DNA of 64,000 nucleotides from Caballeronia sp. dw_276 (GCF_018449635.1 NZ_JAAVUV010000003.1:310001-374000), one strand, 5' to 3'. Positions 1 to 10,821 are shown, counted from the stretch's first letter. The notes: generated from the letters alone by a model not told the origin. Numbers and translations: made by a program.

Positions 1-960
1 GTCGAATTCCGAGAAACGCTGCGTGGCGAGCGTGACGAGACCCGTGTCATGCGGTCGCGGGCTGACCTCGGAGAACCAGACATCGTCGCCGCGCACGAAT
101 AACTCGACGCCGAACAAGCCGCGACCACCCAGCGCCGTCGTGACTTTTTCCGCGACCTCGCGCGATTTCGCCAGCGCCGTCGCGCTCATGGCTTGCGGCT
201 GCCACGATTCGACGTAATCGCCCGCTACTTGGACATGGCCGATCGGATCACAGAAATACGTCTGCAAATCGCCCGTTTGCGGACTGATCGCGCGCACGGT
301 GAGCTGCGTGATCTCGTACTCGAAGTCGATAAACCCCTCCACGATCACGCGCCCGTGATTCACACGGCCGCCGGCCATGGCGTGCTGCCATGCGGGTTCA
401 ATATCGGCCTCGCTCCTGAGCACCGACTGTCCCTTCCCTGACGACGACATCACCGGCTTCACCACACATGGAAAACCGATCTTGCCAATACCCGCCTTCA
501 TTTCATCGAGCGAATCCGCGAAAGCGTAGGGCGACGTCGGCAGGCCGAGCGTTTCGGCAGCGAGGCGGCGAATGCCTTCGCGGTTCATCGTAAGCTGGGT
601 CGCCCGCGCGGTCGGGATCACGACGGCAAGCCCCTCCACTTCGATTTCGGCCAGCGTGTCGGTTGCAATGGCCTCGATTTCCGGCACGATCAAATGCGGC
701 TTCTCGGCTTCGATCAATGCGCGCAGCGCCGCGCCGTCGGTCATGTCGATCACGTGCGAGCGATGCGCGACCTGGTGGCCGGGGGCGTCGGCGTAACGGT
801 CGACCGCGATGGTTTCCACGCCGAGCCGTTGCAGCGCAATGATCACTTCCTTGCCGAGTTCGCCCGCGCCGAGCAGCATCACGCGGGTCGCGCCGGCAGA
901 AAGCGGTGTGCCGATGGTGCCAGCTTGAAAGGGGGACGCAGCGGACTTCGCGCTCTGCAT
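1..960 (-). CDS. purT: Formate-dependent phosphoribosylglycinamide formyltransferase PurT (5' part; 3' end outside window)
   Basis: ATP-grasp enzyme of purine synthesis that formylates GAR using formate and ATP. The frame is open from the ATG at 960 to the window edge (320 codons) and was translated by hand because it runs off the window. The N-terminus has the dinucleotide-like fold motif [12 protein letters not shown], then [31 protein letters not shown] and [16 protein letters not shown] (ATP-grasp P-loop), ending near [18 protein letters not shown] and [12 protein letters not shown]. These are strongly PurT-like (family about 400 residues), so roughly 80 residues are missing. The oppositely oriented META-domain gene starts 220 bp away, so the two share an upstream region. 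Confidence 0.95.
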   Translation of the reverse strand, partial: MQSAKSAASPFQAGTIGTPLSAGATRVMLLGAGELGKEVIIALQRLGVETIAVDRYADAPGHQVAHRSHVIDMTDGAALRALIEAEKPHLIVPEIEAIATDTLAEIEVEGLAVVIPTARATQLTMNREGIRRLAAETLGLPTSPYAFADSLDEMKAGIGKIGFPCVVKPVMSSSGKGQSVLRSEADIEPAWQHAMAGGRVNHGRVIVEGFIDFEYEITQLTVRAISPQTGDLQTYFCDPIGHVQVAGDYVESWQPQAMSATALAKSREVAEKVTTALGGRGLFGVELFVRGDDVWFSEVSPRPHDTGLVTLATQRFSEFD

Positions 961-1180
961 GAATGCTCCGGAAAAAGAGGCCTGTAAAGCCCAGGATGTT
1001 AACACGCGGCCCCTTTGCAGACACGATTCGCAGCCCGTCCGGCAGCGCGTTTTCCCCTGCGGGAAAGGTCGCCGCGCATGACCTTTCTTTACACATCGCA
1101 ACGATTCCGATGCAAACGCCCTTGGTCAATCGCCTGATGAGTGCGATACCCTTACGGTTTTGCCAGCCTGAGGATATTTC

Positions 1181-1762
1181 ATGTCGATGCAGCCTTCCCG
1201 TTCGCGCCTGGCGCCCCATTCGGCGCGTAGCCACGTCCATGCTGCTTCCGCCCATTCCCGGCTCTCCATCGCGGCCTGTTTTTCGGCCGCGGCGCTCGTT
1301 CTGGGCGGCGCGCTCGCTGGCTGCACGTTGCCGACCCACCCGGACAGCGCCGCGCCGCCGACCGATCCGTACAATCCGGCCGCGACCCAGCTTCTCGACG
1401 ATACCCAATGGCAACTGTCCACCTGGACCGACGCAACCGGCCGTGCGCGCCAGATTCCGGACACCACGCCCATCACACTGAATTTATCGACGGATGGCGG
1501 CCAGCGCCGCGCAAACGGCTTCTCCGGATGCAACCGCTTTACCGGCACGTACGACCTGACCGATGGCAAGCTCTCGTTCGGCCCGCTCGCCAGCACGCGG
1601 ATGGCGTGTGCGCCCGGACCGGCAAGCGCGCTGGAACAGCCGTTCTTGCAAGGCTTGGCCGGTATCGACAAGACCGGGGTTCAGATGCGGCCGCCAAAGG
1701 AGTTGCAGATCACGCTGAAAACCGGCGACGTGCTGACGTTCAACGAACACACGCAACCCTGA
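1181..1762 (+). CDS. META-domain (HslJ-like) lipoprotein
   Basis: 193-residue envelope protein. A hydrophobic export segment at about residues 30-47 ends in LGGALAGC, a good lipobox, so it is probably a lipoprotein with mature Cys near residue 48. The rest is one META domain: DTQWQLSTWTD, NGFSGCNRFTGTYDLTDGKL, GPLASTRMACAPG and a C-terminal strand region. META domains occur in HslJ, linked in E. coli to heat shock and novobiocin resistance; the function here is unknown. An in-frame ATG six bases downstream is an equally possible start. No convincing terminator follows. Confidence 0.85.
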   Translation: MSMQPSRSRLAPHSARSHVHAASAHSRLSIAACFSAAALVLGGALAGCTLPTHPDSAAPPTDPYNPAATQLLDDTQWQLSTWTDATGRARQIPDTTPITLNLSTDGGQRRANGFSGCNRFTGTYDLTDGKLSFGPLASTRMACAPGPASALEQPFLQGLAGIDKTGVQMRPPKELQITLKTGDVLTFNEHTQP

Positions 1763-1939
1763 GGACAATTTCTGCAGGGTGACGGCCGGGACCGGAAATC
1801 GAGAACTTGAGCGAGGTTCTTCGAATCATCTTCGGGTCCATGGCGGTTAAACTCGACAGTATGGTTTTATCTCTGGTTTAGCATTTTTCCGAGCCTTGGT
1901 TCGCTGCTCACATCGCTTACATCATTCCTGGTTCCTTGC

Positions 1940-4900
1940 ATGCACACGGTAGTTTTCGGCTGGTTCGGTATCTCGGCCGTCTGGTTCATCCCTCTTCTCT
2001 GGCGCATCGTCAAGTCCGTTCTGCCGAACGGCGGCGGCCTGCGCGGCCCCGGCACGATCCGGCTGTGGCTTGGTTTTTTCTGCGTGCTCCTCGCGAGTTG
2101 CGCGCTCGAAGCCGCCCTGTTCCACTCGTTTGAATTCGCGGCCAGTGCCGACCATCTGGGTCACGCGCTGTTGAATGCGCTCGCGTCCCACGGCGGCGTG
2201 ATCAGCTCGGAGGGCGCGCTCGCCGTGGGTGCCGGCGCAGCCGTCGTGCTGTTGACCGGCCTGCCGTGGTTCTTCGATTTTCAATGGCGCGAAGCGTTTG
2301 CATGGGCCAACGTTGCGTTCGGCCTGGGATTCGACTCCGGCTCGTTCGCTCCACGCGAACGTGCGGGCCGCGAGAAACAGTCGCGCAAAAAAGCACCCAG
2401 GGAAAAAGCAGAAAGAACCGGCGCCGGCATTGCGGGCGCGGCGGGTTCGTCGAGCAGAATTTCGCCCGATGCACCTCCGCTCGGCATTCCGCCCGCCACA
2501 CCGCGCCAAGGCAGCCGCTATCAGCGGCCGACGGTCTGGCGGCCACAACCGGCCAGACGCAGCGATGCCGAACGGCAAGCGCGAGGACCCGAGGCGGCTC
2601 GTCCGGTGGAACCATCGTTTGGTGAACGCCGGGACATGCATGGACGTAGTGCCGCACCGATTGAACCGATCGAACCCGTCGCGCCCGCAGGATGGCTGAA
2701 GACGGGCGGTACGCCGAGCAAGGCCGCGGCGCCCTCAAGCTCCACGCACTCGCAGCGCCCGGCCGAACGCGCTGTGGACGCACCCACGCCTCGCCGTCCG
2801 GATGTATCGCGTTCGACCATAACGAGAAGCGCCCCTGGGAGTTCCATCGGATCGTCGGCGGCTCGCGCGGCTCAGGCGGCGCGCAATTCATCGATGAGAC
2901 CATCGGCGAGCCCGTCGCCCACATCCACGCGCGGCAACGTGTTTGCGCCCGTGGTGACGAAGGAATCGTTCTTTGCGGTTGCTGCGTCTACCGCCGGGAA
3001 CGCGCCCGCGAAGCCGGCCGGACCGCCGCCGGAACCCGACCGCATCAAGGAGGCGCTGCGTTCCATCGAGCAGACTGCAGCGCAGTGGACGACGCGGGCC
3101 GACATGGCCCGTAGCGAGACGCCGGCCGTTTCAACATCCGAAAGCAATACCGGCGAGGAAACCGCGCCTCGCAGCGCGGAGCATTCGCCGGAGCCCGGTG
3201 CCGCCGAGAAGACTTTCGCGAACGTGGTTCAAGACCCGCCGACAGAACCGGCGCCGGCCATTCCTGAGCCATCGGCGACATTCAGCGCCGCGGGCGAGTA
3301 CTCACCCGCCGTTCCGTTGCACGAGGACTTCGGCGCGACGACGGACACGACATCGGACGACACGCCGCCCGTTACAAAAGCAAGTGACGGCGACGCTCAA
3401 GTCGAATCGTTGCCGGACGCGCCGGTTGATTTGGACGAGATCGTCGAGGAAACAGCGACCATCGCGCCCGCAGAGCCGTCGCGGCCCTCCGATCTTCCCC
3501 CATGGGCCACCCGTGGCGATCAGGCGCTGGGCGACGGCGCTGGGCGCGACGTGACGCCGGCATGGCAAACGGCCGCAAGCACGCCGCGCCCTCCCCTGCC
3601 GCCAATAAACGAGATCGAAGAGGAAGTCGAAGCAGAGCCGGACGCAGGCTTCGAAGACTCCATCCCGAACCCGTCCAACGTCGTTCACTTCCCGCGCGCA
3701 GTCGCGCCCGTGCCGACGCCTTCGCCGATGCCCCAAACCCCGCCGCAACAAGACGCGCGCCCGCCCGTACGTGGTTTCATCGCGACGGAATTCGAGTTTC
3801 ATGCACCGGCGGCATCGGCGGTGGATCTGCCGGGGCTCGACCTGCTCGAAGCGGCGTCCGACGAAGTCGAACCCGTCTCCGAACAACATCTCGCGGACAC
3901 GGGCCAGCTGATCGAACAACGCCTGCAGGAATTCAAGGTTCCGGTCACGGTCGTCGGCGCCTCGGCGGGGCCGGTCATCACGCGTTTCGAAGTCGAACCG
4001 GCACTCGGCGTGCGCGGCAGCCAGATCGTGGGCCTGATGAAGGACTTGTCGCGCGGACTTGGACTGACATCGATTCGCGTGGTCGAGACCATTCCCGGCA
4101 AGACCTGCATGGGACTCGAATTGCCGAACGCCAGACGGCAGATGATCCGGCTGTCCGAGATTCTCGAAGCCGATGTCTATCGCGATTCCAAGTCGTTCCT
4201 GACCATTGCAATGGGCAAGGACATCATCGGCAATCCGGTGGTCACCGATCTTGCGCGCGCGCCGCACATGCTGGTTGCGGGCACGACCGGTTCGGGCAAA
4301 TCGGTGGCGATCAACGCGATGATCCTCTCGCTGCTCTTCAAGGCGAAACCCGAAGACGTGCGCCTGATCATGATCGATCCGAAGATGCTCGAATTGTCGG
4401 TGTATGAAGGCATTCCGCATCTGCTCGCGCCGGTCGTGACCGACATGAAGCTCGCCGCGAACGCGCTGAACTGGTGTGTCGGGGAAATGGAGAAGCGCTA
4501 CAAGCTGATGTCGGCGGTGGGCGTGCGTAACCTGCAGGGTTTCAACCAGAAGATTCGCAACGCGGAAGCGGCCGGAAAGAAGCTGACGAACCCGTTTTCG
4601 CTCACGCCCGACGCGCCCGAACCGCTCGCCAAGCTGCCGATGATCGTGGTCGTGATCGACGAACTCGCCGACCTGATGATGGTCGCGGGCAAGCAGATCG
4701 AGCAGTTGATCGCGCGCCTCGCGCAGAAGGCGCGCGCGGCCGGTATCCATTTGATTCTCGCGACGCAGCGGCCGTCGGTGGACGTGATCACCGGCTTGAT
4801 CAAGGCGAACATTCCGACGCGCGTGGCGTTCCAGGTTTCATCGAAGATCGACTCAAGGACCATTCTCGACCAGATGGGCGCGGAGTCGCTGCTCGGCGCC

Positions 4901-5296
4901 GGCGACATGTTGTTCCTTCCGCCCGGCACCGGCTACCCGCAACGCGTGCACGGCGCGTTTGTCGCCGACGAAGAAGTGCACAGCGTCGTGGAATATCTGA
5001 AGCAGTTCGGCGAGCCGGAGTACGAGGAAGGGATCTTGTCGGGGCCGACGCCTGAAGGCGGCACGCCCGACCTGTTCGGCGAAACGCAGGATGCCGAAGC
5101 CGATCCCCTTTACGACGAAGCCGTTGCGTTCGTCTTGCGTACGCGACGGGCATCGATTTCATCGGTTCAGCGGCAGTTGCGGATTGGCTATAACCGGGCC
5201 GCGCGGCTCGTTGAACAGATGGAATCAGCCGGTCTCGTTTCGCCGATGGGAACCAACGGCAATCGCGAAGTGCTCGCGCCGGGCCAGCCGGAATAA
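1940..5296 (+). CDS. ftsK: FtsK/SpoIIIE-family DNA translocase with very long linker
   Basis: 1118-residue septal DNA pump of the FtsK type. N-terminus has about three membrane segments (near residues 5-25, 46-66 and 95-117), one fewer than the usual FtsK_4TM domain. A Pro/Ala/Glu/Ser-rich, low-complexity linker covers about residues 130-630. The motor follows: [16 protein letters not shown] (alpha domain), Walker A GTTGSGKS near residue 781, Walker [12 protein letters not shown] near 900, [18 protein letters not shown], and a C-terminal winged-helix gamma domain (about 1055-1118) of the kind that reads KOPS sites. The upstream in-frame region is open to 1811 but has no ATG, GTG or TTG, so 1940 is the start. 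Probably a second FtsK paralogue. Convergent with the CorA-type gene, 4 bp apart. Confidence 0.93.
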   Translation: MHTVVFGWFGISAVWFIPLLWRIVKSVLPNGGGLRGPGTIRLWLGFFCVLLASCALEAALFHSFEFAASADHLGHALLNALASHGGVISSEGALAVGAGAAVVLLTGLPWFFDFQWREAFAWANVAFGLGFDSGSFAPRERAGREKQSRKKAPREKAERTGAGIAGAAGSSSRISPDAPPLGIPPATPRQGSRYQRPTVWRPQPARRSDAERQARGPEAARPVEPSFGERRDMHGRSAAPIEPIEPVAPAGWLKTGGTPSKAAAPSSSTHSQRPAERAVDAPTPRRPDVSRSTITRSAPGSSIGSSAARAAQAARNSSMRPSASPSPTSTRGNVFAPVVTKESFFAVAASTAGNAPAKPAGPPPEPDRIKEALRSIEQTAAQWTTRADMARSETPAVSTSESNTGEETAPRSAEHSPEPGAAEKTFANVVQDPPTEPAPAIPEPSATFSAAGEYSPAVPLHEDFGATTDTTSDDTPPVTKASDGDAQVESLPDAPVDLDEIVEETATIAPAEPSRPSDLPPWATRGDQALGDGAGRDVTPAWQTAASTPRPPLPPINEIEEEVEAEPDAGFEDSIPNPSNVVHFPRAVAPVPTPSPMPQTPPQQDARPPVRGFIATEFEFHAPAASAVDLPGLDLLEAASDEVEPVSEQHLADTGQLIEQRLQEFKVPVTVVGASAGPVITRFEVEPALGVRGSQIVGLMKDLSRGLGLTSIRVVETIPGKTCMGLELPNARRQMIRLSEILEADVYRDSKSFLTIAMGKDIIGNPVVTDLARAPHMLVAGTTGSGKSVAINAMILSLLFKAKPEDVRLIMIDPKMLELSVYEGIPHLLAPVVTDMKLAANALNWCVGEMEKRYKLMSAVGVRNLQGFNQKIRNAEAAGKKLTNPFSLTPDAPEPLAKLPMIVVVIDELADLMMVAGKQIEQLIARLAQKARAAGIHLILATQRPSVDVITGLIKANIPTRVAFQVSSKIDSRTILDQMGAESLLGAGDMLFLPPGTGYPQRVHGAFVADEEVHSVVEYLKQFGEPEYEEGILSGPTPEGGTPDLFGETQDAEADPLYDEAVAFVLRTRRASISSVQRQLRIGYNRAARLVEQMESAGLVSPMGTNGNREVLAPGQPE

Positions 5297-5300
5297 GCGT

Positions 5301-6362
5301 TCACCACAAGCGCAGCCGTCTTAGCAGGAACAACGTGACGGCGGCGCATATCGCCATCACGCCCATCACGACCGCGAACGAATAGTGGTCGTGCGTGCCG
5401 GGCAAACCCGCCACGTTCATGCCGAAGATGCCCGAGACGAGCGTCGCGGGCATCAGCAACGCGGACATGATCGCGAGCCACAGCAACTTGCGGTTGATGT
5501 CCTCGGAAAGCAGCGCCGCGATTTCATCCTGCAGCAGCTTCGCGCGTTCGTACTGCGCTTCGAGGCCGGCGGCGAGCCCGTTCAGCACCTGGATGGCCTG
5601 GATCAAGGTTTCCATCGACCGAGGTTCGGCCCAGTCGAGCCGCCGCGTCACGAGCTGCGTCAGCGCGTTGCGCTCGGGATCGACAAACCGCTTCACTTCG
5701 ACTAGCCGTCTTCGCACCGATCCCAGTTCCGCGCGCCAGTTCGAATGACGGCCGTCGAGCACGCCCTCCTCCACGTCGTCGAGCCGGTCGCCGATTTCAT
5801 CGATGCGATCTGCAAACGTATCGTTCAGCGCGCGGATCAGCCCGGCAAAGAGATCGACGGTGTCGCGGAACATCGTGCCTTCCAGCACCGCGTGGCGCAG
5901 CCGGTCAGTCGATTGCAAGGGCTGGGCGCGCACGGTGACCATGCGGTTTTTATCGACGTAAAAACGCAGCGCACCTGTCGCCCGGCGCGTGGCTTGCGCG
6001 TTCGGATCGGCGTCGGGTGTTTCCGCCACGCGCTCCAGATCCGCGACCACGCCATACATGAACGTCGATCCCATATGCACGCGCGGCCGCTTGTCTTCGC
6101 CGTTCAGAAACTCGCGCGCGACGTCGGGCATGGCGGTGACGCCGGTCAGCCAGCTTTCCACCGTGTCGTCGTTGGCGCTTAGATGCAGCCAGGTCGGACC
6201 TTCGCCCACGATCTCCCGGCGCGCTTCGTCCCAGGACAGGCGCAGCGCCTCGGCCCCGGAAAAACGAAACGCGCAGATGAAACCGGGCGGCGCCTTGGAA
6301 TCGTCGGGCGCTCTTGCATTCGGACGGGCGGCTTCTCTATTCGATGCTGTCGTGATGTTCAA
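5301..6362 (-). CDS. CorA/ZntB-family divalent metal transporter
   Basis: 353-residue inner-membrane metal transporter of the CorA superfamily. It has a large soluble N-terminal domain (about 1-285, with the helical stretch DRIDEIGDRLDDVEEGV and RRRLVEVKRFVDPERNAL) and two C-terminal membrane helices. The family signature is GIFGMNVAGLPG: the canonical GMN pore triplet is intact, and the following VAGLPG resembles ZntB more than CorA. A zinc/proton role is therefore inferred, not shown. It ends 4 bp from the ftsK stop, convergent. Confidence 0.88.
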   Translation of the reverse strand: MNITTASNREAARPNARAPDDSKAPPGFICAFRFSGAEALRLSWDEARREIVGEGPTWLHLSANDDTVESWLTGVTAMPDVAREFLNGEDKRPRVHMGSTFMYGVVADLERVAETPDADPNAQATRRATGALRFYVDKNRMVTVRAQPLQSTDRLRHAVLEGTMFRDTVDLFAGLIRALNDTFADRIDEIGDRLDDVEEGVLDGRHSNWRAELGSVRRRLVEVKRFVDPERNALTQLVTRRLDWAEPRSMETLIQAIQVLNGLAAGLEAQYERAKLLQDEIAALLSEDINRKLLWLAIMSALLMPATLVSGIFGMNVAGLPGTHDHYSFAVVMGVMAICAAVTLFLLRRLRLW

Positions 6363-6481
6363 CGTTTGATTCCTTGCTTGACCGTTGACCGGCGGGCGCC
6401 GCGGGTTGGACCAACTTTATGCTGCAAAAACCGGACCGCTCGAAACGCGGCGGTCCGGCATATGACTACGATGCAAAACCG

Positions 6482-7774
6482 TCAGGAAGGCGAAACGAAC
6501 TTGAAATCAACCGGCGAGCCGATTTCGATCTTTTTCGGGTCCGATGCCAGTTCACCCGTCTCCGGATTGCGCCGGAAGAAGTAAACGCTGTCGCTGTCCT
6601 GGTTGCCGACGATCAGCCACCGGCCGGTCGGATCGATGGCGAATTCACGCGGGCTCTTGCCCAGCGTGGAACGGCGATTGAGTAGCTTGAGTTGACCGTC
6701 GGCCGGATTGACGGCGTAGGTCAGGATCTCGTTTGCATCGCCGCGATTGGTTGTGTACAGGAAGCGCCCGTCAGGCGACAAATGGATCGCGCTGCCGCCA
6801 ATCTTGCCCTTGAAATCCGGCGCGGTCATTGGCAGGGTTTGCTTGAGGGTGAGCTTGCCGTCGTCATAATCGTAGACGAGCACGGACGCGTTCATCTCGG
6901 TCGTCACGTAAGCGTGTTTTCCCGCTTCGTCGAAGACCATGTGGCGCGGTCCTGAACCCGGCTTGACCAGTGTGTAGCGCGATTCGGTCGGACCGAACAG
7001 GCCGCGTGTGCCGTCGGGGGTGTATCGGTACGAATAGAGCTTGTCGGCGCCCAGGTCCTGCGCGAACAGGTAGCGGCCGTCCGGCGAAAACACCGTGGAG
7101 TGAACGTGCGAATTATCCTGGCGTCCCGTTACAGGACCGCTGCCGTCGTGATGAACCGTGAGGATGGACGGCAAGACGCGTTCGCCTTCCAGCGGAAACA
7201 CAGCGAAACTGCCGCCCGGATTCGATGCCACCGAATAGTTCGCCGTCAGCAGGTACCGTCCATCCGGCGACAACGCGAGATAGGCGGGATCGTTGCCATC
7301 GGAGGAGACGCGGTTCACGAAGGTGAGCTGACCGCTCGCGGGATCGAAGCGAAACGCGCTGATGCCGCCGCGTTGCGACGCGGGACCGTTGTCACCGGGC
7401 AGTTCATTGACCGCATACACGTGCTGCCGGTCCTTGCTGACTACGAGATACGACGGATTGACCGTCTGCGCCGAGGCGAGACGCGTGATGCTGCCGCTGG
7501 CGGTATCGAACCGATACACATAGATCCCCTCGCTCTTGCCGCTGCCTGTGTACGTGCCGACCAGCAGGTTGTACACGTTGCCATCGGTTGAGCCGGACGG
7601 CGTTGCGGACGCGCCGGGCGCCGTGCCGGCGCCTTGCGCCATGGCTTGTCCCGCGGCGAGAGAAAGTCCGATCGCAACGCTCGCTGCAAAGCTCTTCGTG
7701 AAGAAATTCGCTTTGCGGCACGAAGTTTGCGCGGGGGCGCTACGCGGGGAAAAAGAAGTAAAAACGGAATGCAT
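6482..7774 (-). CDS. Secreted lactonase-family beta-propeller (6-phosphogluconolactonase-like)
   Basis: 430 residues from the ATG at 7774. That start is preferred because a perfect AGGAGG lies 6-8 bases upstream; the frame extends to 7885 without support. An N-terminal signal peptide (about 1-46) ends in GQAMAQ. The mature part is a seven-bladed propeller of the PF10282 lactonase family, with repeated LSPDGRYLLTANY, FSPDGRYLFAQDLGADKL, FDEAGKHAYVTTEMN and IDPTGRWLIVGNQDSDSV blades. Cytosolic relatives (YbhE/Pgl) hydrolyse 6-phosphogluconolactone. Export to the periplasm makes another substrate (free lactones or a carbohydrate) plausible here. Confidence 0.88.
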   Translation of the reverse strand: MHSVFTSFSPRSAPAQTSCRKANFFTKSFAASVAIGLSLAAGQAMAQGAGTAPGASATPSGSTDGNVYNLLVGTYTGSGKSEGIYVYRFDTASGSITRLASAQTVNPSYLVVSKDRQHVYAVNELPGDNGPASQRGGISAFRFDPASGQLTFVNRVSSDGNDPAYLALSPDGRYLLTANYSVASNPGGSFAVFPLEGERVLPSILTVHHDGSGPVTGRQDNSHVHSTVFSPDGRYLFAQDLGADKLYSYRYTPDGTRGLFGPTESRYTLVKPGSGPRHMVFDEAGKHAYVTTEMNASVLVYDYDDGKLTLKQTLPMTAPDFKGKIGGSAIHLSPDGRFLYTTNRGDANEILTYAVNPADGQLKLLNRRSTLGKSPREFAIDPTGRWLIVGNQDSDSVYFFRRNPETGELASDPKKIEIGSPVDFKFVSPS

Positions 7775-7887
7775 GGAAACCTCCTGATCGTTCGTTATTA
7801 CGGCTTGTTTCAGGTTATGCGGCGCACGATGCATGCCCTTGACCAACCATTCGCAACCATCATTTCTATCAAAACAAAGGAGCAATA

Positions 7888-8040
7888 ATGGATATCCACC
7901 TGAGCCTTGGTCCTCTGGTCGCGCTCATCGCAGGCATTTTGATCCTGGTCGTGCCGCGGCTGCTCAACTTTATTGTCGCAATCTATCTGATCATCATCGG
8001 ATTGATCGGCGTGTTCGGATTGAGCGCGACGCATTTGTGA
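7888..8040 (+). CDS. DUF3096 membrane miniprotein
   Basis: A 50-residue protein with a clear ribosome site (AAAGGAGC, 7 bases before ATG). Two hydrophobic segments, LGPLVALIAGILILVV and NFIVAIYLIIIGLIGVFG, flank the short polar turn PRLL. The compact double-helix layout matches the DUF3096 family. Function is not known. It diverges from the lactonase gene, whose start is 113 bp away. Confidence 0.8.
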   Translation: MDIHLSLGPLVALIAGILILVVPRLLNFIVAIYLIIIGLIGVFGLSATHL

Positions 8041-8227
8041 CACGGATGCATGCCCCAAGCGCCGTCCCGCCCACGCTGATGCGCGAAGCAGGGTCAGGTA
8101 AGACGGTGCTTTGGGAATGAGGTTCCAACGAGACGCGCGCCAGGCCGCGCGAGATCATTGATGACGATCCCGCGTTAGGCGGCGGCAATGGAATTGAAAA
8201 CTTGTTGGACGCGGCTAAGGCCGCTCA

Positions 8228-8485
8228 TCACCCGTCGGCAAGCTGCTCAAGCCTCATGCGGCCCTGAAGCGAAAGCCCGCCGACAGCAACAGCCCCGTTC
8301 GTTTCCCGATGCCGCGTAAAGCAATCGCGTTCAATCAGGAATGTGGCGGCGACCTCCATGCCATTCCTCGACAGGCCCAGATGTTTGTAATCGAGATCAA
8401 TGAGCGTGGACGTATCCGAAATACGGCTCGCAGCGGACAGGATGGCGATGCAATCGGCTCTCAACGGATTCGGCATGGCTTTCAC
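8228..8485 (-). CDS. Conserved hypothetical protein, winged-helix-like C-terminus
   Basis: 85 residues starting at a GTG (8485) preceded by GAGGAA at 8-base spacing. The sequence SDTSTLIDLDYKHLGLSRNG, then a strand-turn-strand region (FLIERDCFTRHRETNG..VAVGGLSLQGRMRLEQL), resembles the C-terminal helix-wing part of small winged-helix proteins, which often end in a GLTPEGR-like phrase. I do not recognise a named family. It lies alone between the DUF3096 and GH15 genes, with about 190-240 bp of non-coding DNA on each side. Confidence 0.5.
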   Translation of the reverse strand: MKAMPNPLRADCIAILSAASRISDTSTLIDLDYKHLGLSRNGMEVAATFLIERDCFTRHRETNGAVAVGGLSLQGRMRLEQLADG

Positions 8486-8726
8486 GTTCGATTTCCTCGA
8501 AGACGTCAGGCAAGCGTGGACGCGTGATGCGATCAGGTTCGACGGTTGGCATCGCTCAGGCGCGAACTTTCATTCTAGGCGTGCGTCCAGCTTATTTTCA
8601 AGTTGAGCTTACGTTTTCCGTTCAAATGCCCAGCGCGCCGGGACAGCAAGCACGCGCCAAGGCACGAAACACAAATGCGCTTCATAATCGACCGCTCCAT
8701 CGGCTCATCGAAACCACCCCCTGCCT

Positions 8727-10574
8727 ATGCCCGCACTGATTGAAGACTACGCCCTGGTTGGCGACGGCCACACCGCCGCCTTGATATCGAAAGAGGGATC
8801 CGTCGACTGGTTGTGCTGGCCGCGCTTCGATTCCGGCGCGTGTTTTGCCGCATTGCTCGGCACGCCCGAAAACGGCCGCTGGCTGATCACGCCCGATCTG
8901 CCCGAAGGCGCGCCGCCTCCCGTGATCACACGCAAATATCGCGGCGACACGCTGATCCTCGAAACCGATTTCGAAACGCCCGAGGGCCGGGTCTCGCTCA
9001 TCGACTTCATGCCCGTTCGCGACGGTATGTCCGACCTCGTGCGGATCGTCGTCGGCCGGCGCGGCAGCGTGAAGATGAAAATGGAACTGGTGCTGCGCTT
9101 TGACTACGGGTCATCGATACCGTGGGTCAGCCGCCTGCCTGACGACAGCGGCATTCGCGCCATCGCCGGTCCGGATCTGTGCGTGTTGCGCACGCCCATC
9201 GAACTGTCTGGCGAGAACATGCGCACGGTCGGTGAATTCACTGTGAACGAGGGTGAGCGCGTGCCCTTCTCGCTCGCGTATTCGCAATCCCACTTGCGCT
9301 TGCCGCCCGCCCGCGATCCGCATACGCAATTCGCGCGCACCGAGAATTACTGGCTCGAATGGTCGGGCCGCAGCAAGCTCGCCGGCCGCTGGGGTCCTGC
9401 CATCCGCCGCTCGCTGATCACGCTCAAGGCGCTCGCCTATGAACCGACCGGCGGCATCGTCGCGGCGCCGACCATGTCGCTGCCGGAGCAACTGGGTGGC
9501 ACCCGCAATTGGGATTACCGGTACTGCTGGCTGCGCGACGCGACCATTACGTTGCTGGCCATGATGCGCAGCGGTTATTACGACGAAGCCCGCGCATGGC
9601 GCGCATGGCTCGGCCGCGTGATGGCGGGTTCTCCGCAACAGATCCAGATCATGTACGGCATTGCCGGCGAACGGCGCCTGCCTGAATGGGAAGTCGACTG
9701 GCTGCCGGGCTATGAAAATTCGAAGCCGGTTCGTATCGGCAATGGCGCGGTCGATCAGTTGCAACTCGACGTGTATGGCGAAGTGATGAATGCGCTGCAC
9801 CTCGCGCGCGTAGGCGGCCTGCAAAGCGATGATACCGTCTGGTCGATCCAGCGCGCGATGCTCGATCACCTCGATACCGTCTGGCAGGAACCCGACGAAG
9901 GTATCTGGGAAACGCGCGGCGGCCGCCAGCAATTCACGTTTTCGAAGGTCATGGCGTGGGTCGCGTATGACCGCGCGATCAAGTCGGCGGAACAGTTTGG
10001 CCTGGAAGGTCCGCTCGAACACTGGCGCAACCAGCGCACCGTCATTCACGCGGACGTGTGCTCGAAGAGCTGGAATGTATCGATGAATTCGTTCGTGCAG
10101 ACGTACGGCGGCGAGGATCTCGATGCGAGCCTGTTGCTGATCCCGCTGCTCGGTTTCCTGCCACCTGAAGATCCGCGCGTTATCGCGACGTTGCACGCCA
10201 TTGAACGCGACCTGACGCACGACGGGCTGGTCAAGCGTTACCACACCGCCGAAGTACAGGATGGGCTGCCGCCTGGCGAAGGAACGTTTCTCGCATGCAG
10301 TTTCTGGCTCGTCGATAACCTTGCGCTTCAAGGCCGTCTGGACGAGGCGTTTGCGATGTTCGAACGCCTGGTGGGACTTGCTAACGACGTCGGCCTGCTT
10401 GCCGAGGAATACGACACTGTCGCGAAACGCCAGGTTGGTAATTTCCCGCAGGCTTTTTCGCATGTCGCGCTCGTGCACACCGGCATGAACCTGATGAAGC
10501 ATGAGCAAGGAATGGCCAAGGCAACGGGCCAGCCGGCGCAACGCCAGGAGAGTGCAAACGAAAGCACTTCGTAA
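8727..10574 (+). CDS. GH15 family glucoamylase/trehalase-like glycoside hydrolase
   Basis: 615-residue enzyme that probably hydrolyses alpha-glucosidic bonds such as trehalose or oligosaccharides; there is no signal peptide, so cytosolic. The N-terminal beta-sandwich starts MPALIEDYALVGDGHTAAL with SVDWLCWPRFDSGACF. The (alpha/alpha)6 catalytic barrel has NWDYRYCWLRDATITLLAMM, GIAGERRLPEWEVDWLPGYE, GAVDQLQLDVYGEVMNALHL, and LACSFWLVDNLALQGRLDEA with a conserved acidic region near the end. Length is typical for bacterial GH15 proteins. Monocistronic; about 250 bp separate it from phaZ. Confidence 0.92.
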   Translation: MPALIEDYALVGDGHTAALISKEGSVDWLCWPRFDSGACFAALLGTPENGRWLITPDLPEGAPPPVITRKYRGDTLILETDFETPEGRVSLIDFMPVRDGMSDLVRIVVGRRGSVKMKMELVLRFDYGSSIPWVSRLPDDSGIRAIAGPDLCVLRTPIELSGENMRTVGEFTVNEGERVPFSLAYSQSHLRLPPARDPHTQFARTENYWLEWSGRSKLAGRWGPAIRRSLITLKALAYEPTGGIVAAPTMSLPEQLGGTRNWDYRYCWLRDATITLLAMMRSGYYDEARAWRAWLGRVMAGSPQQIQIMYGIAGERRLPEWEVDWLPGYENSKPVRIGNGAVDQLQLDVYGEVMNALHLARVGGLQSDDTVWSIQRAMLDHLDTVWQEPDEGIWETRGGRQQFTFSKVMAWVAYDRAIKSAEQFGLEGPLEHWRNQRTVIHADVCSKSWNVSMNSFVQTYGGEDLDASLLLIPLLGFLPPEDPRVIATLHAIERDLTHDGLVKRYHTAEVQDGLPPGEGTFLACSFWLVDNLALQGRLDEAFAMFERLVGLANDVGLLAEEYDTVAKRQVGNFPQAFSHVALVHTGMNLMKHEQGMAKATGQPAQRQESANESTS

Positions 10575-10750
10575 TTTTCAGCCAATATTTGCCTGAAATT
10601 GGCGAAATCCGCGACAAAACCGGCGCCCGACTGAGGTAAACGACACGTATGTTGCGTTGCACAAAACGACGTTCGCGGCTATGATCGGAGAAGGTTTCCG
10701 ACCGGTCGTTCGGCGAAACAATGCAGCCCGATCCGCCGGTGAACGAAACA

Positions 10751-10799
10751 AGCGCCTGCAGTACGCCAATCGCCGGACCCGCGCCTGACTGCAGGCGCT
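10751..10799 (+). promoter_or_regulatory. phaZ leader: 12-bp inverted repeat with an overlapping alternative hairpin
   Basis: AGCGCCTGCAGT (10751-10762) is perfectly inverted as ACTGCAGGCGCT (10788-10799). The 3' arm can instead pair with a second copy of GCGCCTG at 10781-10787 to make a small hairpin with a 4-base loop. The two structures exclude each other, and the element ends 23 bases before the phaZ ATG. It could be a protein operator or an RNA switch; the sequence does not decide. Confidence 0.5.
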
Positions 10800-10821
10800 A
10801 CCGGTTCTACACGGGTAAAAC

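Noticed and set aside
503..1414. 303-codon minus-strand frame overlapping purT
   Set aside because: It runs in a different frame through the purT start and the META gene, with Arg-rich shadow composition; purT itself is open to the window edge.
3302..4750. 482-codon minus-strand frame opposite ftsK
   Set aside because: Shadow frame opposite an intact FtsK motor domain.
9111..10541. 476-codon minus-strand frame opposite the GH15 gene
   Set aside because: Shadow frame, Arg/His-rich, no ribosome site.
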